From an uncultured Phocaeicola sp. (GTDB lineage: Bacteria > Bacteroidota > Bacteroidia > Bacteroidales > Bacteroidaceae): DNA of 20,196 nucleotides. Below the pieces are notes generated by a model. The model searched no databases. It had not been told where the DNA came from and worked only from the letters and a program-made list of their open reading frames with translations. Location: positions 1 through 20,196 of the forward strand of contig CAOYQO010000035.1 in NCBI GenBank assembly GCA_948566455.1. The letters run 5' to 3'. A program made the translations under genes and the position numbers. This document shows, piece by piece, positions 16,086 to 20,196 of this stretch (position 1 is its first letter; each line of letters begins with the position of its first letter).

Positions 16086-17864
16086 ATGAGAATACTCAAT
16101 AAATTAGTATACGCTTGCTGTTCCATCGCCTTCGGGTTGATGGCATTGCCAAGCTGCGAGGGTGGCGAGCTGTATGATGTTAACGCCCCTGACTGGATTT
16201 CCGAGAAAGTGGACTCCATAGCAAATTCAAAGAAAGATCCGGAAGAAGAAGTGCTGGAGGGCATGCAGGAAGATGTCTACTCCTTCGGTAATACGGACTA
16301 CACCTCCGGTTTCTGGACAGCTTTCTCCAAGTATTACGTCGTGCCCGATGGTCAGAAGTGGCATGGAGTGTTCAACCTCAACATCAACCCTGCCGACAAT
16401 ACCTATTATAAAAACTTCGCCCTAGTCATTACCAATGACGCAGACCGCGGAGGTGAAGGATACACGGAATATGGCGCTTATCGTTTTGATACCACAAACG
16501 ATACTTTGGCCTATAACTCCCAATGGGGTTCCCATCTCTTCTTCAAATACACATCCAGCACGCTGATGCTGTCACCCGTTGACAATCTGGACGAAGCTGT
16601 ACAGAAATTGGGCGGCAAAGTAACACTCACCGTAGACCGCACCAATGAAAATGCCTTCTCTATCAAAATCCAGAACGCCTCGGCAACCAAAACCTACAAA
16701 CAGCCGTACAAGTTACCCAATCTGAATGCAGACGCGAGCAATACCAACATCCGCTGCTTCCTGGTACCCGAAGGCTCTTACATCAACTTCTTGCAATCGA
16801 ACATCGTTCCTATCGGCGGCCTTACCTCTGCCGAAGACAAGAATCCGCTCTCGATGGTACTGCAAAATGTACCCGATCAGGTCAATGCCGGCACCTCACT
16901 CGAAGAAGCCGTGGCCGGGATTACTGCCATCGTCAGCTTCGAAGAAGGGGTGACTAAGACCGTAACCGCAGAAGAACTCCAGTTCACTGCCATCCCCAAT
17001 ATGAACGAACTGGGCACGAAGACACTGGTAGTCATCTACAACAAGACCTTCAAGGGCGAGAATTGCAACCAGCCGGTGGTGGCCAATGCTACGTTTGAAG
17101 TAGTGGAAAAGATTGTATCCATCCAAGTGACGGCTCAACCTGCGCACACGCAGTATTACTATTATACTTCGGCAGCAACGGAAACGATGACCGACCGTAC
17201 GCTGGCATTCCTTCCCGAAGGATTGGAAGTAACGGCTACTTATGCCGACGGAAGCACAAGAGTAGTAGACAACGCCAAACTCCATTTCTCTGCCATTCCT
17301 GCCAAAGCCGGTACGCAGACCGTAACCATTACTGCCGACGAAGTTACCGCTACCGTAGAAGTCAAAGTTGCCGAATCTGTGGTTGCCGCTGTGAGCAACT
17401 CAGCCGGTATCATAGGAGCCGAAGACAATTCAACGGGTTGGTGGACTGTCTTTTCTGACAATTTCAACGTGCCGGCAGGTGAAACCAGATCCATCAGCTT
17501 CACCAATTACACCAGCCAAGCTAATAACTGGAGCAACTTCGCTATCGTTCTCCGCAAAGCCGATCTTGCCGAATATGCAGTGGTACGCGCCGACAACTAT
17601 GGATGGGGTGCAGGATACGATGGAAATGCCAGCCTCGTTCACAACGGTACACAAGGCGACTGGGCTGCTTGGCTTGCCGATATGAACGGAGCCAAAGTCA
17701 CCGTCTACGTGACCAATTGCGGCAATGGTACAGCCGACATTCAAGCAGTAATGAAAGGCACTTCAGGTACTTCCTATGCCCAATACTATTTAGGGATCAA
17801 CAAATTGGATATGAACGACTTGAACTTCGCTTTAACGATTGAAGGCGGCCATCTCGTCTTCTAA
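16086..17864 (+). CDS. Four-domain surface glycan-binding lipoprotein with A-B-B'-A' duplication
   Basis: A 592-residue lipoprotein in the operon position usual for surface glycan-binding proteins of the SusE/SusF kind, though I recognise no named family. The signal peptide ends in LPSC with C24, followed by acidic EGGE. Module A (about 63-248) and module A' (about 440-592) resemble each other: SGFWTAFSKYYVVPDGQ versus STGWWTVFSDNFNVPAGE, then KNFALVI versus SNFAIVL, then a Tyr/Trp/Gly-rich stretch. Between them are two Ig-like domains (about 250-341 and 342-430) that also match each other: ELQFTAIPNMNELGTKTLVV versus KLHFSAIPAKAGTQTVTI. The aromatic residues in A and A' suggest two glycan-binding sites held apart by the Ig-like spacers. 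No catalytic motif is seen. Binding of arabinan is inferred from context. Confidence 0.85.
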   Translation: MRILNKLVYACCSIAFGLMALPSCEGGELYDVNAPDWISEKVDSIANSKKDPEEEVLEGMQEDVYSFGNTDYTSGFWTAFSKYYVVPDGQKWHGVFNLNINPADNTYYKNFALVITNDADRGGEGYTEYGAYRFDTTNDTLAYNSQWGSHLFFKYTSSTLMLSPVDNLDEAVQKLGGKVTLTVDRTNENAFSIKIQNASATKTYKQPYKLPNLNADASNTNIRCFLVPEGSYINFLQSNIVPIGGLTSAEDKNPLSMVLQNVPDQVNAGTSLEEAVAGITAIVSFEEGVTKTVTAEELQFTAIPNMNELGTKTLVVIYNKTFKGENCNQPVVANATFEVVEKIVSIQVTAQPAHTQYYYYTSAATETMTDRTLAFLPEGLEVTATYADGSTRVVDNAKLHFSAIPAKAGTQTVTITADEVTATVEVKVAESVVAAVSNSAGIIGAEDNSTGWWTVFSDNFNVPAGETRSISFTNYTSQANNWSNFAIVLRKADLAEYAVVRADNYGWGAGYDGNASLVHNGTQGDWAAWLADMNGAKVTVYVTNCGNGTADIQAVMKGTSGTSYAQYYLGINKLDMNDLNFALTIEGGHLVF

Positions 17865-17885
17865 TCCGAATCAGTAATCACACAA

Positions 17886-17920
17886 GCCATGCCGTTTTCC
17901 TCAGGAAGAAGCGGCATGGT
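17886..17920 (+). terminator. Hairpin between the binding-protein and GH43 genes, possible attenuator
   Basis: CCATGCCG (17887-17894) pairs with CGGCATGG (17912-17919), and an inner TTTTCC/GGAAGA stem extends the pairing. TCTTTAAA follows rather than a long T-run. It fills most of the 73-nt gap before the GH43 gene, which is much wider than the 19- and 24-nt gaps earlier in the operon. It probably causes partial termination or protects the upstream mRNA, lowering GH43 output relative to the transport genes. Confidence 0.5.
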
Positions 17921-17937
17921 CTTTAAACTATCAACAG

Positions 17938-19821
17938 ATGAAAAAACTATTACCATTGTGGATGTTCTTACCAATATTCCTTGTTTTAGCCGCTTGTTCT
18001 GACAACAGCGAAGATATAGACCGCTATTATGCAACTGTAAGTACTCCGAAAGTAACTACAACCACACCCACCTCGTTGACCGTCACCGCATCGGTTACAG
18101 GTGATCTGAACCAAATAGTCAAGAAAGGCTTCTGTTACAGTGCAGCAGCTTCCGTACCGACTATCAAAGACCACGTGGTGGATGCCGATGAGAATTTCAG
18201 TGCTTCCCTCTCAACCTTGACCTCCGGTACCTCCTACTATATCCGTGCATACGTCTACTGTGACAGCCGTTATGTCTATTCAGAGGTGGTCACGGCCACC
18301 ACAGAAAGCTTAAGCTTAGACGATGAACTCAAGAATTACGTGGCCCCCACCTACTCCGATGACTATACCTCGATAAGTGACTGGAGCAAACGCTCTCAAT
18401 GGAATCTTGCCAACGTACACGACCCCTCGGTTGTATTGGCCGAAGATGGTTATTATTACATGTATCAGACGGATGCTTCATACGGCAACGTCCACACCGC
18501 AGGCGGCCACTTCCACGGTCGTCGCTCCAAGGACCTTGTCAACTGGGAATACCTCGGCGGTACAATGAAGAACCTGCCCGAATGGGTAGTGCCCAAGCTC
18601 AATGAAATACGAAAAGAAATGGGACTTGCCGAAATCAATCCTAATGTTAATGACTTCGGCTATTGGGCTCCCGTAGTACGCAAGGTAAAGAACGGCCTCT
18701 ATCGCATGTACTATTCCATTGTCTGCCCCGGCACACTCAACGGTGCCAACACCTGGTCGGAGCGCGCCTTTATCGGCCTGATGGAAAACAACGATCCCTC
18801 CAACAACGACGGATGGGTAGACAAAGGCTACGTCATCACCAATGCTTCCGACAAAGGACTTAACTTCAACGTGAAGCCGGATGATTGGGCCAATTGCTAT
18901 TATAAATGGAATGCCATCGACCCCTCTTATGTCATCACGCCCGAAGGCGAGCACTGGTTGGTCTACGGTTCATGGCATAGCGGCATAGCCGCTCTCAAGC
19001 TCAATAGCGAAACAGGCAAGCCTGCCGAAAGTTTGGGCCAACCTTGGGCTACAGGCCAAGCACCTGCCGAGTATGGTCAGTTGATCGCCACCCGCCAGAC
19101 AGGTAACCGCTGGCAAGCCAGTGAAGGTCCCGAAGTCATTTACCGCGATGGCTACTACTACCTCTTCCTGGCCTACGACGCTCTCGACGTGCCCTATAAC
19201 ACCCGTGTGGTCCGCTCGAAAAGCATCACCGGTCCCTACGTGGGCATTGACGGCAAAGACGTGACCGCCGGTGCCGATGCACTGCCCATAGTGACTCATC
19301 CCTATAAGTTCAGCAAAGGCTACGGCTGGGTAGGCATCGCCCACTGCGCTATCTTCGACGATGGCAAAGACAACTGGTTCTACGCCTCACAAGGCCGTCT
19401 GCCTAAGGATGTTCCGGGCATCAACGCCAGCAACGCCATCATGATGGGGCACGTACGCAGCATCCGCTGGACGAAAGACGGTTGGCCTCTCGTAATGCCT
19501 GAACGCTACGGAGCCGTTCCCAAGGTAGCCATCACCGAAGAAGAATTGCCCGGCAATTGGGAACACATCGACCTTACATACAAATATGGAGAGCAGAGAA
19601 CTTCAGCAACAATGACTCTCGCCGCCGACCACACTATCACCGAAGGTACCTGGAAAGGCAGTACGTGGAGCTATGATGCCGCCCAACAGATTCTGACTGT
19701 CAACGGAGTGGAACTTTATCTGCAACGCGAAACCGACTGGGAAGCCAGTCCGCGCACCCATACCATCGTCTATGCCGGCTATGCCAACAACAAGACGTAT
19801 TGGGGAAAGAAGTCCAAATAA
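17938..19821 (+). CDS. GH43 endo-alpha-1,5-L-arabinanase-type surface lipoprotein
   Basis: A 627-residue enzyme expected to cut the alpha-1,5-arabinan backbone at the cell surface. The signal peptide ends in LAAC with C20, followed by SDNSED, an acidic stretch like the Bacteroides surface-export signal. Residues about 30-123 form a beta-sandwich of fibronectin-III-like type (TPTSLTVTASVTGD, then TSGTSYYIRAYV). The GH43 propeller (about 150-525) has base D162 (VHDPS), modulator D328 (AIDPS), acid E396 (SEGPE) and metal-site H469 (GIAHCA). A C-terminal beta domain (about 530-627) matches extracellular arabinanases. It is the last gene of the SusC operon. Compared with the other GH43 here it has the additional N-terminal domain and the acidic signal, which fits a first-cut enzyme outside the cell. 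B. thetaiotaomicron BT0360 is the nearest functional analogue I know. Confidence 0.92.
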   Translation: MKKLLPLWMFLPIFLVLAACSDNSEDIDRYYATVSTPKVTTTTPTSLTVTASVTGDLNQIVKKGFCYSAAASVPTIKDHVVDADENFSASLSTLTSGTSYYIRAYVYCDSRYVYSEVVTATTESLSLDDELKNYVAPTYSDDYTSISDWSKRSQWNLANVHDPSVVLAEDGYYYMYQTDASYGNVHTAGGHFHGRRSKDLVNWEYLGGTMKNLPEWVVPKLNEIRKEMGLAEINPNVNDFGYWAPVVRKVKNGLYRMYYSIVCPGTLNGANTWSERAFIGLMENNDPSNNDGWVDKGYVITNASDKGLNFNVKPDDWANCYYKWNAIDPSYVITPEGEHWLVYGSWHSGIAALKLNSETGKPAESLGQPWATGQAPAEYGQLIATRQTGNRWQASEGPEVIYRDGYYYLFLAYDALDVPYNTRVVRSKSITGPYVGIDGKDVTAGADALPIVTHPYKFSKGYGWVGIAHCAIFDDGKDNWFYASQGRLPKDVPGINASNAIMMGHVRSIRWTKDGWPLVMPERYGAVPKVAITEEELPGNWEHIDLTYKYGEQRTSATMTLAADHTITEGTWKGSTWSYDAAQQILTVNGVELYLQRETDWEASPRTHTIVYAGYANNKTYWGKKSK

Positions 19822-19860
19822 ACATTCCCGCTCCGCACGCAAACTTCATATAGAAACACC

Positions 19861-19904
19861 ACCACTGCCCCGTAAAACAACACCAAGGTTTATGAGGCAG
19901 TGGT
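19861..19904 (+). terminator. Terminator-like hairpin after the SusC operon
   Basis: ACCACTGCC (19861-19869) pairs with GGCAGTGGT (19896-19904). CCTGTTTTAC follows, giving a short T-rich tail. GTAAAAC in the loop (19872-19878) can alternatively pair with GTTTTAC (19908-19914), so two mutually exclusive folds are possible. It lies 39 nt after the GH43 stop. Confidence 0.6.
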
Positions 19905-20196
19905 CCTGTTTTACAAATCAATAGCAGAGATTAAAGAGCATAAACAGAAACAAGAGAAACCTATTTCATGAAAAGGAAAAAGAGTTAGGTTCCCTAATCT
20001 CCATACAAAAAATCATCATTCTGTTCTTTTACATTCAAAGACAACCTACTTTTATTTATTACCATAAATCTCTATCCTTTAAACCAACAAACACCATTTG
20101 TAGACAAGCAGAGGACATCAGCATCAGATTTTTTGTTAATTATTACCCCAATTCGGGATAAAATAGCGATTAGTTGCATGTTAAGACAGATACATG
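19905..20196. other. Non-coding end of the window
   Basis: No gene, tRNA or perfect TAnnTTTG box is visible in this AT-rich stretch. A small imperfect hairpin, GAGTTAGG (19982-19989) with CCTAATCTC (19993-20001), is the only structure I see. An ATG at 20194-20196 is cut off by the window end and cannot be judged. Confidence 0.5.

Noticed and set aside
1..20196. tRNA, rRNA, insertion sequences, integrase or attachment sites
   Set aside because: I looked on both strands and saw no cloverleaf, rRNA segment, transposase motif or flanking duplicated attachment site.

Overview
The window is a polysaccharide utilization locus (PUL) of a gut-type Bacteroidota, most likely Bacteroides or Phocaeicola. 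The signs are a SusC/SusD pair, a full-length hybrid two-component system (HTCS), TAnnTTTG -7 promoter boxes in place of sigma70 promoters, A-rich ribosome-binding regions and lipoprotein signal peptides on the secreted glycan-handling proteins. The enzyme set (one GH51 alpha-L-arabinofuranosidase and two GH43 enzymes of the endo-arabinanase type) points to pectic arabinan, or a similar alpha-L-arabinofuranosyl polymer, as the substrate. It resembles a compact version of the B. thetaiotaomicron arabinan PUL around BT0360-BT0369.

Layout. Positions 1-527 hold no intact gene: there is an array of 22-nt palindromic repeats, a possible decayed gene tail, and two hairpins that end the leftward operon. 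Positions 528-4027 (minus strand) are a two-gene operon, GH43 lipoprotein then GH51. A divergent control region (about 4067-4353) separates it from the rightward HTCS sensor/regulator (4354-8580). A GH97 gene (8698-10641) follows, with its own promoter box and hairpins on both sides. A 439-nt control region then leads to the main operon: SusC-like transporter, SusD-like lipoprotein, a four-domain surface glycan-binding protein, and a GH43 lipoprotein with an N-terminal beta-sandwich domain (11081-19821). The last 375 nt hold a terminator-like hairpin and otherwise nothing I can call.

Inferred working model. The 627-residue GH43 (acidic residues follow its lipid-anchored Cys, suggesting surface export) cuts arabinan outside the cell. 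The SusD-like and four-domain proteins hold the chains and the SusC-like channel imports oligosaccharides. The second GH43 and the GH51 finish digestion to L-arabinose, probably in the periplasm. The retaining-type GH97 may remove a terminal alpha-galactose or beta-L-arabinopyranose cap. The HTCS senses an oligosaccharide in the periplasm and activates both operons.

The best signal outside the genes is a shared operator. GTCCACC occurs as a direct repeat with exactly 21-nt period upstream of both enzyme/transport operons, in the same orientation relative to each and 20-21 nt before a perfect TAnnTTTG box. The GH97 gene lacks it. The second point of interest is the four-domain binding protein, which reads as an internally duplicated A-B-B'-A' protein. 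No L-arabinose catabolic genes (isomerase, kinase, epimerase) are present in the window.
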